Source: Dicaeum eximium (lineage: Eukaryota; Chordata; Aves; Passeriformes; Dicaeidae). From it: 64,000 bases of DNA. The DNA is taken from NCBI GenBank assembly GCA_013396995.1, contig VWZP01008344.1, positions 483,987 to 547,986 of the forward strand, given 5' to 3'. The translations under genes and the position numbers were made by a program. Below the pieces are notes generated by a model that saw nothing but the letters and a program-made list of their open reading frames with translations, ran no database searches and was not told where the DNA came from. How positions within the stretch are numbered: position 1 is the first letter of the stretch; the number at the start of each line of letters is the position of its first letter. Positions 40,901-54,007 of the stretch are shown here, piece after piece.

Positions 40901-43391
40901 CACAGCTCCATTAGTATGTATCTATTGTCTGCTCTCAGCTTGCTCAGAGGATGGAGAGGATGGGTAAAGAGGAATTGTCACACAGTGAAATGTAAAAGAG
41001 AACACACCCTCTTAAAAACCCATACCCAAGAGACTATTTACACAGCAGGGCAGACAGCAATCAAATTGAAAATCTACCCCAAATAAGGACTTTCATATGC
41101 CACAATTAAGTTTCTCTAGTTTTAACATTTACAAACCATTAAAATGAAGGAATGGAATTCAAATTTGAAAACTAACTTGTATTAATAAAAAGAAATCCTG
41201 GAAATTCATTAAAAATTTGGTCATGTATTTGGCCCATCCAAAGCTTTCTTTGACAAAACCTCCCCCATCAAAAAACACCTCGCTACTCCAAAGACACATC
41301 CTCACTTACTTTGCATAACAGAAAAGACAGAAAAGCAGAACTGGGCTTCATTTATTAAACTTTTCACCATGAGAATATAGCATTTCGTGCAATTTTTTGC
41401 ATTAATGAGAGCTGAAACAGCTAAATTTGGGTTCGTATAGACAGCATTGATTGTGCATCTGTGTCAATTATTCTTTGCAAAAATGCTAAACAGAACATTA
41501 GTTAACCATGTGGTAATTTTTAATGTGGTGAACAATTCCTGAGGAAAGATATAGCTACAGCCTGACTGCCAAAAAGAGAGTCCAGTGAAGAACAATTATT
41601 TATAACACAATCTGTGGTTGGATGAACAAATTATGGATGTACCAGCAGATTTTATGATGTACTTAACATGCAGTTTATTTTTATTTAGTGCAGAGATGAC
41701 ATACAGTGGAAAAGGCTTGTAAGGTGTTAAATCCTAAGTTATAGTCTCATTCCAATCTTAAAATCTGGGAAGCCAAAGATGCCTAACCAGGTGCAAGGGA
41801 AAGAACATATATAAAAACAGACAAACAGGCCATCAGGTCCATATAACACTTGGGAGGAACTTGTCCTTAGTGACAAGCCTTTCACCCAGGGCAGTCTCAG
41901 AAGATGACTTGTCTATGAGCGAAGTGGAACAGACCCATTCTTGTGACGGGCCCTGGGGACCAGCAGCACGGTGACTGGGCTACCAGGTGCCCTGCTTGCC
42001 CTTTGACACAAGGTCTGGGGTCCTCTGTGTTCAGGGAGAAATTACTTGGTTTATTTTGAGCATAGATCTTATAGTAAAATAATAAAGGGTAAGGCCAAAG
42101 TGCCATTGGCTTTTTTTCCCCCTAAGGTGGTAGAATCTGTTGTTACATTTCATCTGGCTTCGAAACCTGCAGTCTTCACCCAGCTGCTGGGTGAAGATGC
42201 TTCATTTGCTTGCATCTTTCATCTGAACTTCATTCAGAAAAAGACTTTGCAAAAACATTGAACAAGGATTCAATTTTTAAAATGTAGCTGAATTTTGACA
42301 AGAATGTAAAAATATAGAGCATAACACATGAAAATTACAGGAATAGCAGACTGCTTTGGGCAGGCCAAAAGGAGAATATTCTTCTCCCAGAAAACCACAA
42401 AGCAGTATAATTTCATTTTCTTAGCCGTTTCTGGGTTTTTCTGTGAATATAACTGGTATCAGGCAATCCAGCTAGACATCCATTCTTCTAAGCTTGATCC
42501 CACCTAACTGCACATTCAGGGAAGGCTGTTCTGCTTCCCTTGAAGTCTAACTTCTTAAATAGCTTTAATTTTATTTAAGAAAGGTTTTGGATGACAAGAT
42601 GAAAATTCTCAAGAAGTTGCATGACAGACCTTTGCTTCTTTCAGCAATGATTTTAATTTCTACCTCATAAGAGAGAGTACCTATGGTAGGAAACTAGAAT
42701 GGCTTTCTTGCTCTGTCTGCTCACAGACAGCCCAAAGGAAAAGTTGAGGTATGTTGAAAGTATGTCCAGGCACTCAAGCTTGTGCACTCTGGGTCTAAAA
42801 CAAAATTAAAGCAGTTTTAAGCCTCTGGGCAAGGCAGATCTGCAGAGCACAGATGCTCAAGTCTCCTCAGACGAGGAGCTGTGTGAGCATCACTATAGCA
42901 GGCAGCGTATTAGGCAGTCCCTACGAGAAGCTCCAGTGTCCTGAGATCTATAGATTAGCACTACATTCAAATTAATCTTGTATCTGGTCTCACAGATTAA
43001 ATGGATACACTTGAAGGGTTTTGTTTTGAATAAGTCTTACAGGATTTCAGCTTAGATGAGAGCAGAATTTTTACTTTCCTCCCAAGTGCATCCGTGCATC
43101 TGAGTTCACAGCACGTGGCTTGGTCTGAGGACAGCCGTGCAGTCCCATCAGTCCCCCTGAAGTCCCCCTAAAGGCCATTGTTTGTATGTTAATCCAGTCA
43201 AAAACAAATCCTCAGGTATCAAAATTTCTCATTTTGCTCCTACAGTTTTTCTTTATCTTCATCGGGGATGATAAAATACACAAAGATGGTATAATCATTA
43301 TACAGAGGTAACACATTTTTTGGAAAGAAAAAATCCACAGTGGGCTACTTGGCTCCAAATACTTCCTAGGCCATTAATTTTCCTCTTCCCA

Positions 43392-43488
43392 TTTTGGTTT
43401 TTTTGGGTTTTTTTTTTTGTTTGTTTGGTTGGGGTTTTTTTTGTTGTTGTTTTGGGGTTTTTTTGTTTTGTTTTTGGTGGGGTTTTTT
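43392..43488. repeat. T/G-rich low-complexity tract
   Basis: Nearly 100 bases of T runs interrupted by G, GG, GGG and GGGG. There are three GGGG runs and one GGG run, separated by long T-rich loops. The short T/G tract inside the 27.3-kb CR1 has the same composition. Loop lengths are long for a stable G-quadruplex. Confidence 0.85.
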
Positions 43489-44685
43489 AATCTTTGCTGG
43501 ACTGTATTTTTCATGTTAGTAGCATCTGAAATTCTGTACTTTCTTCACAGCATATAACCATAAATTCCAGTACAAAGTTCTGAGACCATTACTTAATATA
43601 AAGAGAACTTTCTCCTCTGACACTTTTCTATTTGGTAGTTTATCTGTAACAAAAGGTACATATTACCGAAAATACACCAGAGCAATGCACTTGAAATTTT
43701 TCATTTGACGGTTTTCTAATGCTATTTGAGATGAAGACAATTTTATTGAAATACATTATGCCTTAAAAGATATTTTAATTGAACTAAAGATTAAGTCTCC
43801 TGATAATTTCAATACGAAACAGTTGAGAAAGGCAGAGGTCTGTATTTGTTCTGAATTTAGAAGGCTTTAATTCTACCCCTCTCTAATCTTAAAAACCAGA
43901 ACCATGCCCTGATTTCATCTTCTGTAGCTGCATTCAGGTTTTCATTTCAAAACTGTACAGCTAACACATCAGAGTCTATAACCATATTATGCCACCTACA
44001 TTCACCAATCTCTAGTTCTTATGGCCTGGACAGTAATTTTTAAGACCCAGGCAAGCATATCCATGTTTTTCATGGATTCTGCTGTTCTAAAACTGTAGAA
44101 CATGTGTTTTGAACACAAATGGCTACTACTACAAATCTCTGGGAGATTTTTTAAAATCCATTCTCTTGCTAAAAGCAATAATGACCTAGACCCATACTAT
44201 CATCTTATCAAGGAGGTGGAGTAACAGGCAGCCAATGAACAGACTGCAAAACAGGAGAGATAGAGACATCTTTTACCAAATCTCAACCCAGTACTTTGAA
44301 ATGACAGCTTGTGATAAAGTGTTTTCTATTGTTAAAAAAAAGCTAATAAAATGGAAGCCTTATAAAGTCATAGATCTTAAAAATTAAATGCATTTTAATA
44401 ATAGTGTTAAAACACACACTTTCTCACTTTATGTATGCCATAGTCGAAATCTCATTCAAGAGGCCATTCAAACAAAACCAGACAAATCCACTTTACATTC
44501 CAATTTATAAAACTGGGATATGCACAACCAACCTTCCAAGGCTTACAACTTTCCAGAAGAGACCTTAATGTTTAAAAGCTACATATGAGGCAAAATTTGA
44601 AGACAAGAAGTTAAAGCTTCCTGAATTGACCATGTTGGATATTAAGTGTTTGCTATGCCTCCTACAACAAACAATCAAAAATTAT
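43489..44685. other. Unannotated unique sequence
   Basis: AT-rich unique DNA between the T/G tract and the CR1 tail. No open frame of note and no recognised repeat. Confidence 0.45.
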
Positions 44686-44763
44686 CAGGGCTGCATTTCA
44701 TGATGAGGTTGGGCTGGAGGATCTCCAGAGGTCTCTTCCAACCTTAATGATTCTGTGATTCTG
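44686..44763 (+). mobile_element. CR1 LINE 3' tail fragment
   Basis: The final bases follow the CR1 3' end: 'ggttgggctggaggatctcc', 'agaggtctcttccaacctta', then 'atgattctgtgattctg' containing the attctgtg octamer. The octamer repeat defines the 3' terminus near 44763. Recognisable similarity starts at about 44686, so the copy is heavily 5'-truncated. The tail is well preserved, suggesting an age below that of the minus-strand fossils. Confidence 0.88.
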
Positions 44764-45447
44764 CATTTATAAAAACTAAACCAAAGAACTATCAAATTAA
44801 GTTTTGATATGGGAAGTTGTGCAATACAAATGTTCATTATTTCCAGTGTCAGAGGCAGCTTCTACGCTGTGCTGAGCTCATTGTATGAGCTTTACAGACA
44901 TTTGTGATTCATAATGCAAGAATATAAAGTCTTCAAGAGAAAAATTACAGTGTTCTGTATTTTTCCATTGAACTACTTTATACAATAGAAGCATATTTAA
45001 TATGGAAAATGTTGGATATCTTCAGATAACAACCATTCTTTCAGAGCTTATTGTAGCCTGTTACATTCAGTCAATTAAGGTTCCTGCTCAAAGATTTTCA
45101 AACACATCCATATAGCAGGGAAATTCACTGTCACAAGTATCAATGGCCAGTAATTTAGGGTTCACAGGAAAATGGCAATCTACCTACATAGTAAACTCAT
45201 CCATTTCTGACACAGTTAGTAGAGCTAACTACAAGTACTTTTTTCATACTTCGAATGATTTTATGAATTCCAGAGTTTTTCCTGTTTCACAACAGAGTAA
45301 ATTTCTCAAATTCCCTTTTGAAAGAAGAAGTAATTTCCTGCACATTTCTATAACCTTGTCACCAGGGGATTCACAAGAGATGGTTTAGAAGACAAACGAT
45401 GTTTAGAAGATCATGTGAAGAGAAAGATCTTGTATTCTCATATATGT

Positions 45448-45451
45448 TCTA

Positions 45452-45492
<41 letters not shown>

Positions 45493-45507
45493 TATATATA
45501 TTCTAGA
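45448..45507. repeat. Palindromic (AT)n microsatellite
   Basis: A 60-base imperfect palindrome. It opens with TCTAGAA and closes with TTCTAGA, and the interior is alternating AT broken only by two C in ACAC (45485 and 45487). Only those two positions break the dyad. It can form a long hairpin or cruciform. The symmetrical XbaI-type ends make it more than a plain AT microsatellite. Confidence 0.9.
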
Positions 45508-48144
45508 CTCCTTGCTAACCCAAAAATAACTTTTCCTGGGGTTATGTGTGATGAGGAGAATGTGTCCTTTCAGAGCATCTCAGGAAAGGTTTAGTCAGAA
45601 TTTACCTGAAAGAACAAGACCAGAGGTATAAAAAAGAAGAGAGAGGTATATAAAAATAACAGAGGTATAATATTCCAGCACAGGGCTGTGATGCTCCAGC
45701 TTTTAGCAGACCTGAACACATAAAGAAGACCTCTCTGTGCACTCTAAAACTCACTCCACATAACTTGAGGGAACTGGAAAGCAAAAGAATACACCTAACA
45801 GCTGGGTCAGATTACTCTACTGAAAATAAAACCTCCCACAGCTCTTCAAACAATCGTCCTTATGTACCAAAACTTGTTGTATCATGCGTGATTTTCAGAG
45901 CAACGCTTCCATGCTGCATAAAATACATATTTTCACAATTCTTTCCCTAATGAGGTTAGTAAAATAATTTATGCAAAATAAATGAAAGTACAGAAAGGTC
46001 AATCAGGGTACCTACACTACAGAAGGAGGTTGCTGGTTTTGTTTTCTTCCTCCAGACTAATGTTTAAATCTCTAAACATCAAGAATGCTTAAGAGAGAGA
46101 TAGCAAACAACAACTGAAGTTAAATGCCCTTAAGATTTCAAAACTCTGGTATATTAAACAAATTACTTTCAAGACAAAGGCTGTCTAAACAGAAGTTTAG
46201 AATTTTTAAAAAATCTTTTACTCTGTCAGAAGCCTTCAAATTTTCCATGTAAATTTAAAAAAAAAAAGATTTGTAGCTGTAGATAATGAAACTTTTTCTT
46301 TATGGAAGATGAAATAACCTAACCTGAAACAGTCAAAATTACTTAATTCAGGTAATTTTGTGTTTAAACAGTAATATTTGTAATAAGATGATAGTCACAG
46401 CTGAAAAAAAAATCACAAATTAAATGAAGTATGAAAATACTCTGTAGCAAACTTTACACCTTTATTCACCTTTTCTTTATGGAACTTATGACAGACTTCT
46501 CTGTGGGAAACAAATTCTTCTAAAGCCTGAAAATTATAATTTTTCAGTGTACCTCTATGGTGGTTCAATGTTGCATCAACTAGAATTTCAAAAGTACTAA
46601 CATGTATGACTCCTTAAGCTGATAACATCACAATGTTCATTTTGGCTACAAAAGCTGGAAGTACAAAGCAATTCTCTCTTCATGTAAGTGAAACTTGAGT
46701 AGATAGATAAGCAGTAAAATATCTTCCTTAGAAGATGAAAAGTGGCCTGGAACTACTGCCTGAAACACTTAGCTGATACATTTTCTTATCATTCCCACTG
46801 TTCCCTCCCCTCAAGGTAAAATCAAAAGTGAAGACAATTCTAAGTAAGGAAATAATTCTTTGAAGTCACATCTTTCATTCTCAATTTGTTGTAAATATAA
46901 AAATATAGGCTATGCATGTCAAAACCTGTGTGGCCATAAACATTATTTATTTAAAATACTGTAGGAAGTCTTTGATGTATTTAGCAGGACAATTCTGCGG
47001 CTAAGACCTGGGGCTGGAGCTCAGGAGGTAGGAAAGAAAACAAATCCTGCCTCAGTTACTTGTTCTGCTTCCAGCTACGAAGTGGAGACATCTCTTCCCA
47101 TCTTGTTTTTTTAGTTCTTACACTCAGGTGTAAGGTGTTTTACTCAGGATGGGTATTTTCACCATTGTGTTGTCCCATAATTCTCCTCTGAGGCTCTGTG
47201 TACTTCTCTATTGCAAATAAACAATGCAATATTGAACATCCACCATAACATGTGGAGGTCACGTGTCCTTGTGCCTACTCTGATTCCCTTCTAGTCCAGG
47301 GGATCTCTTGCAGACTTGTGGCTGCCAAGCACCAGGCTGCCAAGCAGAAATCAAGACACCTTCACATAGCAGTGCCTGCCAAACTGCAGCACTGCTGAAG
47401 TCTGTGGCACCCTAGAAGGCAGCTACAGAACAAGAGACCAGTCAGAAGAAAAAAAGAGAAATGTAAGCATTCATGATCCCTGCATTTTTCGGAAGCCAAG
47501 AGTGGTCTCCACCAGGCACACTCAAGTCCCAGGGAGAGAGGAGCAGGTGAGGAGGGGAAGGGGGCACCAGACACCACCTTCTACCCTTTACAGAGCTGTG
47601 ATTCTGCTGTTTTTCTGTGTGTCATCTGCCCTCATCCAAGGCACATCCACACAGAGTAATAGATAGCTCTTGGTCTACAAGCAATGACCAGTCTTCTCCC
47701 AAATCCTGCATTTTCCTCTCTCTGAACAGCAGGGAGCACAGAACACTTCTTTCCCTCCTCTGTCAGTCAGCACTGCAGGTTCTCAGCAGCCTGGCATCCG
47801 AATCCTACAAGACAAGATGTGCCAGAAGCATGTTCTCTTTCCCAACTATCGTTTTAAGACATCTCATCCTGTCAGCCACTGAAAGCCTGTCTTTTCCATT
47901 AGCTTTAGAATAGAAGTCCTACAATAATTTTGAAATACTCAAAGAAAACTGCACTATCATTCCCTCATTCCATCATTCTGCTTCCAACTGCTGTAACATA
48001 TATGGGGGTAGAGAGGAGTTCCCAGAGTCAGATTGTCTAAAGCAGACAGTCCATCAACCTGACCTTGGTGCTGTGTGTGTTACTGACCAGGCAAATCAAG
48101 GACTGGGGACACTTGTTGATTTTACATCTGGATAAGGAGAGGTA

Positions 48145-48247
48145 CAAAATTATAAAGGAATGAGAGACAGAGATAGAGATAATACAGAGAGAGGAAGAGG
48201 GATAGGGAGAAATAGGTAGGTAGGTAGGTAGGTAGATGGATGGATGA
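48145..48247. repeat. Purine-rich tract with (GGTA)n and (GGAT)n
   Basis: A purine-rich GAGA/GATA stretch (about 48158-48210) leads into five to six GGTA units (48214-48234) and then GATG/GGAT units to 48247. It is a compound microsatellite. Confidence 0.85.
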
Positions 48248-49319
48248 TGCTATGGCCCTTAACATGAGACTGTTTTTCTGCCTCCATCAGGACAAGCTTC
48301 TACAGAGACTGCAGCATTTGCCTAAGCCTTCAGTCACAGATGTTTCTTTTGGGCTTGATAATGAGTCCTCAATTCTGTTTTCATCAATGTGTCTTCTTCA
48401 GTCATGACCAAATTCCCATCAGTGTCACAGCCATATTAGTGGGCACTGCAGTTGCCTCAGAAATACCCAGAGTAAAACTGTATCAGAGCTTGATTGCCAC
48501 TAACTCTTTAGTGTAAAGGATTTCTGACCATTTTAGTGAAGAGAAAAAAAATCCCTAAACTACTTACAAGATAATCAACTCTCAACTAAGTCTCCTCTAA
48601 CCTCTACATCACAGGAGTTCATCTCTCTTAGAGTTTAAGCTTGCAAGAATGAAGGATCCTATAAAATCTAGGGCCATTACCCTTCCATATAGTTTACTTA
48701 AAACACTTCTTGTAAATTAAGTGCTTCCTCTGCCCTTGGGTGTGCTTTGTCTCGTTTTGTGTTTGCAATGAAGGTGACACACCCAGCATCCTCGAAACCA
48801 CCATAGGAAAGTAGACCCATTAGAGTGCCAAAGGAGCTCCTTTTCTTCTGTCATCCCCACATGTAAGAATTTTGACTCTCCCATCATATGCCCTTGCATT
48901 TCATCATGTCTATCCAGCAGGTCAAAAGTAGCAGACACAAATATTTCAGTATCCATTATTGTTTTGCGTGCTTGTTTTCCTAAAAGAGACAAAGTGGGGG
49001 AAAAGTTATTTGTAGTGAGAGCAACACTTGGACTAACATGATTGCTCAGCATGTATCCTTCCAATTAGAGTATTGGTGACCTTTATCCAGGAGTTACTAA
49101 TTTAGAGATCTAGAAAACCACACCTAAAATATTAACTTTTGCAATTTAGCTCTTGATACGTAGGACAGACACGAAACCCCACTGTGAGGTCAGTAATCCC
49201 CACGGTATCATTAGTGTCTTGAAATGACTGAAAAGAATTGATAATTTTGTGAGCATCATGCAAAAAGGAAGAATTCAGTTTGAATTACATAACAGATGTT
49301 TGCTAGGATCCACAATGCA

Positions 49320-51620
49320 GCCTGCATACACAGTTATGCTAATTTGGCACTGTTTCCCTTCAAGTTAGCTCTGAGTCATTAGAGCACGCAGCTAGTAGGT
49401 CCTTCTGTCTAACTAATAATTGCCTATTATTGATATTAATTAACATTTTTTGCACCTTCCCTCAGCTTTGACCTGGTATCTGTTGGTAGTCTAATCACAG
49501 TGGCCTATTAAAAGTCAAAATACAGAGGCCTATAGCAGTCATGAGCCATTTATCAAAAAGCAAATAAGGCCAATTAAACAGGCAGTCAGACAGTTGTCTT
49601 GATTTGCCGCTGACTGTTTCTTGATCACCATTATAAATTGTTAATCGGGCAGAAAGAGCTAAGCAGTGCATCTGCAGGGGGTGGTTATTGCTCATTCCCT
49701 GCCTGGTGACAGGTGAGGGAGGCTAGTGATGGTCTTATTGATGTGAAATGCCCATCAGTTGGTAGTTATTGTTAAAGTTCATGATGCTACAGCTGATCCT
49801 TTCCTGCTGAGAGTCAATCAAATTAATTAGCGATAGAAATTCTTCTGTATTATTCTAATACAGAAATACAGAAGGAACATACTTTAATTTTGTTCTAGAG
49901 GCACTGGGGGAAAAAATCTCCATGTATTATAGAGTGGGAGGATGAAAAAAAAAGGGAAAAAATCAACTATCGCTTCTTCCATTATTTTATAATAAGGGCT
50001 GCAGCTAAAGGTTTTTATAGCCACAGATCAAGAGATCATAATAGAAGCATATTGACAGATTTTTCCTGCAATACTCCAAGGAACCGGCTGTAGCAGGAAA
50101 ATATATCAAAACCTTATCATCAGAGCTGAGATCTTCTCTGAAAAATCAATAAAGAGTTATACATGGTTTGAGTTTAAACAGTTCTCTGTAGTCATTTAAA
50201 CATAGTGCATCTGTGCAGCTTTTTACCTCTGGAGACTGGTGTAGCCTAGCAACTGCAAGGCTTAAACCGATTAACTACAAATGAAGTACTGTACGCCTAT
50301 CAAAGCAATTGCTCATGGCTGCCTTTGTTGCAGGGGCTGAGCTAATTGAACATGATACAGTATGAAGATAATTAACACCCATGAGTTTGTTAATTGCCTG
50401 TTAGCATTACAACACAGGCTCTGCGTTTCTTTTTAACTTGTTCTTCGGCAGCATCTTCCTCCCTTAAAAGGGTGCAGGACTCATTTACTTAGCAATGATA
50501 TCTTATCATTTATTAACCCTTTTCAAAGGGAAAAAAAAATAACCTGCATGTAGTAATGAAGCAAATGTATGCTCTTGTCAAACACAAACTCCCACTTAGT
50601 CCAAGCAATTTACAGGGAGAAGAAATTTGGTTTACATAGGCTGTACAAAATATGTTTATTTTCAGGGCTAATTTATTTCAAGCAATTTAGTCATCATAAA
50701 CGCTTTAAAATATCTTTTGTGGAGTGCTTTTATGACTCAGCTGCTCTGCCTTCTAAACTGAACGATAAATGTCTTTTAGGGTTGGAATATTAATTGAAGG
50801 CAGCATCTGGTCAGCAGCTGACCTCCCATACTTGTCTTTGTTGACTAACCAGTTAAAACTAACAGCTTATTGCTTTATTAACCAGCTTCTCTTTCCATCA
50901 TGGGGGTGGAGGTTATAAGTTCTATTTTATTTATGTCAAAAGGTAGTGCCAACTAATATAAAATAAAAGCGATTTCCACAATCTATTAAACTGAAATAGA
51001 TTTAATCTGAACAAATTTCTTTTAAATTGGTTATTGTACTTGGAGAAGTATTTCCCTTATTATACTATCTTTGGAATTTGTGAAGAATGCATATGAAAGC
51101 TCACAAAGACAATGCAATGCATGCCATTAAATTATATAGGAAATTTCCTTATAAGGAGACAATGCTTGAAGTGAAGCAACATACAAGAAAAATAGAGGAA
51201 AATAGTAGCATTTGGTTGGCATAGGCAGGTCTCCAGTGTTTAAGTTCTGTGTTTCCAACAACCTTGAATGTAAATGCCTTCATTGTGTCACAGTTGTTTA
51301 GAGTAGATTTTCTTAAATGATCTTGGGTTTCTGAGCTGTTACTGTCATAGTCAATACTGGCAGGGAAGCTGCTCCCTTGAGGAACACTACTAGTGCCCAA
51401 TTACAAGTTCCATCATCAATCATAAGTATTATTTATTCAGCAAAATGAATTGCTAATTAATAACTGATGAGCATTATGGCCTTGAAGTCTGTAACACTAT
51501 TAATTACCTTGGCAATTGGGATTCTGCCGGTGTAGACTACCAAGCACATTTTCCCAACAATTAGCACGGTGAGATTACGAGGCGCATACCTGCTAAGATA
51601 ACAAGGGTGTGATGATCTCT
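49320..51620. promoter_or_regulatory. Putative cluster of conserved non-coding elements
   Basis: About 2.3 kb without recognisable repeats, with unusually dense homeodomain-type AATTA/TAAT cores. Examples lie at 49411-49446, 49571-49577 (CAATTAA), 49821-49830 (AATTAATTAG), 50370-50396 (two TTAATTG/ATTAAC sites), 51451-51463 (GCTAATTAATAAC) and 51497-51507. Intact CpGs near 50250-50310, 51528 and 51572-51582 fit slow evolution. This texture resembles developmental enhancers beside transcription-factor genes in vertebrate gene deserts. It is pattern-based inference: conservation was not measured, no target gene is visible, and AT-rich DNA produces such motifs by chance. Confidence 0.3.
49843..49865. 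repeat. Perfect 10-bp hairpin with 3-base loop
   Basis: TTCTGTATTA, loop TTC, then TAATACAGAA. A second partial copy of the right arm (ATACAGAAG) follows immediately. It lies within the putative enhancer cluster. Confidence 0.75.
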
Positions 51621-53966
51621 GAGGCTTTTAGAGAGCCTTGTAGTGTCTGCAAAGAATAAACAAGATTACAGCCCTACTGTGCTGGACTGTATCCTTAAAA
51701 TTGCTTGGTGACAAAGAGAAAAATATTTTATACAGCGGGTTGACCAGAAGATTTGGCATCGCGTCCTGCAATGAATTTTGCTGTGTGGACGCAATGTGGT
51801 AGCAGCATGCCCAGAGCAGGGCTGCTGCCTTGTGCCTGGTACCCCGTGGCTGCTTGGCTGGTGCAGCATGCTGTGATTAGTACACTGACCTGTGACTTTA
51901 GACCTCCAGCAACTGCTACCTACATGGTCTCATAGTGCTTACACATTAGCATCACTGCAAAACTGAATATTTAATGAGAAAAGAAGAACACAATCTACAA
52001 AGAGAGCAGCTTTTCTTGGTGACTTCAATATTCAGAATGCTGACACTAATGCTGCTCTACAGGCTGATGATTTACTCACAGTCTTCCTTTCAGACGTCAT
52101 CTGCTTTCTCTTCTGCTCCTGTGCCACCTTGAATTTTGAGTGTAAATTCCTTGGGGCAGAGCCTGGTGTTATGTCTGTCTGTAAAGTATCCAGAATATCT
52201 ACAGAGCTGTATGAACAACTTGAATATTGCCCAATAAACTGCAAGGCAAAGATCAGCTCCTGCCACCCTGCCAAGATTTAGGTTTTGATTGTCAATAAAA
52301 TATAACCTATTGCAAGAGCTCAGCTAAGCTCCTAGATTATGTGATAGCTGCACAGTGATAAAGACAAAAAATATTATTGTGGAACGCAGAGGACTGTAAT
52401 GTAGTGTACACACTATAAAACCACAAAATCCAGCTGCAATACAAAAGCAAAGCCTTATATGAAACCCATCATATTTGCATCTGTTTTCTTAGAAGTGCTG
52501 AAAGGGCCTAGAAGATGCAAGAAACATGCTATGTCTATCTTTTCTGTACAGCTGTGATAGCACACTGGTCACAGTCACAACTGTCATTTTATCTCTTTAC
52601 CCCAAAGCTAAATTTTGCCTTCATCAAACAATAAAACCAATGGCAGTTTTTGCACCATGCAGCAAGGAGATATCCCCTCCCATCAAGAGGGAGATTTGCT
52701 GAGTCTATCCAGCATGGAGCTGGCAATGTACACTTATAATGCCTGGGTAATTCGCTTTGTTGGGAATCTCCGTGTACTGGTTGATTTGCAAATAGCAAAG
52801 CAAAAACCCACTAACTCAGCCTTGTTCATCACTAGGGCCATTTTTATGGGAAAGTTTTCAGAGCTTGATCCTAGATAGTATCTTCCTGATTTCTGTATGT
52901 GAATTCAAAAATAATAAGTACACTCCTTCCTGAAAAACTAGACAGCAATGATCATCCTGATATTCAGGATGAAATATGTATTTGGGATGAAATATTCAGG
53001 AAGAAAAATCTTCTTGTCACCCACAGATGGCTTACACAGAGACTACTTTATTTGGAGACATGGGATTTCTTTACTTTTTCTTCCTTAACGAAATGGTTTC
53101 TACTAAATGTCAAACTACTTTTTGTCTCTGTATTGGCTAGCTGTAAAATAAAACAAAATGCTTTTCTCTTTAAACAAGAATACATGAAAAGTAGAATTTG
53201 AAGAAAAAGTTTCTTGGTGATGCAGACTTCTTTCATATGAAATAGAACATATTATACTCAGCTATTAATGCTCTCAGTTTTCCTTTAATCCTACTAACTG
53301 TAAGGTCTGCTTGGATCCCTATTTCTTACATTGAGAGGTAAAGGGAGGAGAATGCCCTATGCTGCAGAATATGGTCATGACCTTAAAAACCACCACTATT
53401 TCCAACTCATCCGTTTGGGAACCAACTGATTTGGAAAGACTTCGTTAAAGGAAAATTTTGATCATTGTATGTTCATTTTCTCCTGCTTTATTATGTAAAA
53501 CCATCCAGGTAAAGAAGAGACAACTTCACTGATGGAGGATATGAACACAGTCTGTGCCAGGTTTTGTTCCTCTGCCCAGAACAGTTCTCCATCCTTTTTT
53601 TGGCAGGCTCTATGCTGTCTGACATGCTGACATATCCTCACTTCATCACAGCATACAGTAAAAACAAAAGTCAGGAAGCAAAGCAGCTTTCACAATATTT
53701 GGCCATCTGGCTTCATTTGTTATAACTTGGGATCTGGAGAGAGCAAAGGGACTTTGCTATGATCTCCTGGGATGTCCCCTAAATCTGGTGCCATTGCTGG
53801 GAAGTTTCCTTAGCTGAGTCCTGATCCCAGCCTGCCACACACCCTCTCTGTGCCTACAGGTCCTGCAGAGTCCTGAACTGGCCATGACACACATCCTGGA
53901 GTGTCCATGTCATGAAGGAGATTAAAAGTACATATGTACATGTGCATATAGGTATATAAATATACC

Positions 53967-54007
<41 letters not shown>

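Larger units (their letters stand above)
28713..43391. other. Unannotated unique sequence with A-rich tracts
   Basis: No exon or transposable element body was recognised. A GC-richer, CpG-poor stretch lies around 30900-31430. Several stretches (about 30410-30680, 32520-32640, 34640-34760, 40660-41000, 41370-41690) have a balanced, non-repetitive texture with TAAT and octamer-like motifs of the kind seen in conserved non-coding DNA, but conservation cannot be judged from one sequence. Open frames stay near 100 codons or fewer. Confidence 0.45.
44764..49319. other. Unannotated unique sequence with microsatellites
   Basis: No exon or transposable element recognised apart from the simple repeats listed separately. 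A motif AGAGGTATA recurs three times within 45623-45669. The open frame at minus 48717-49064 (115 codons) resembles no known protein. Confidence 0.45.

Noticed and set aside
45623..45669. AGAGGTATA occurring three times, considered as a regulatory array
   Set aside because: Irregular spacing and only three copies in A/G/T-rich sequence; more likely local duplication.
48717..49064. 115-codon minus-strand open frame next to the putative enhancer cluster
   Set aside because: No recognisable domain or splice context.
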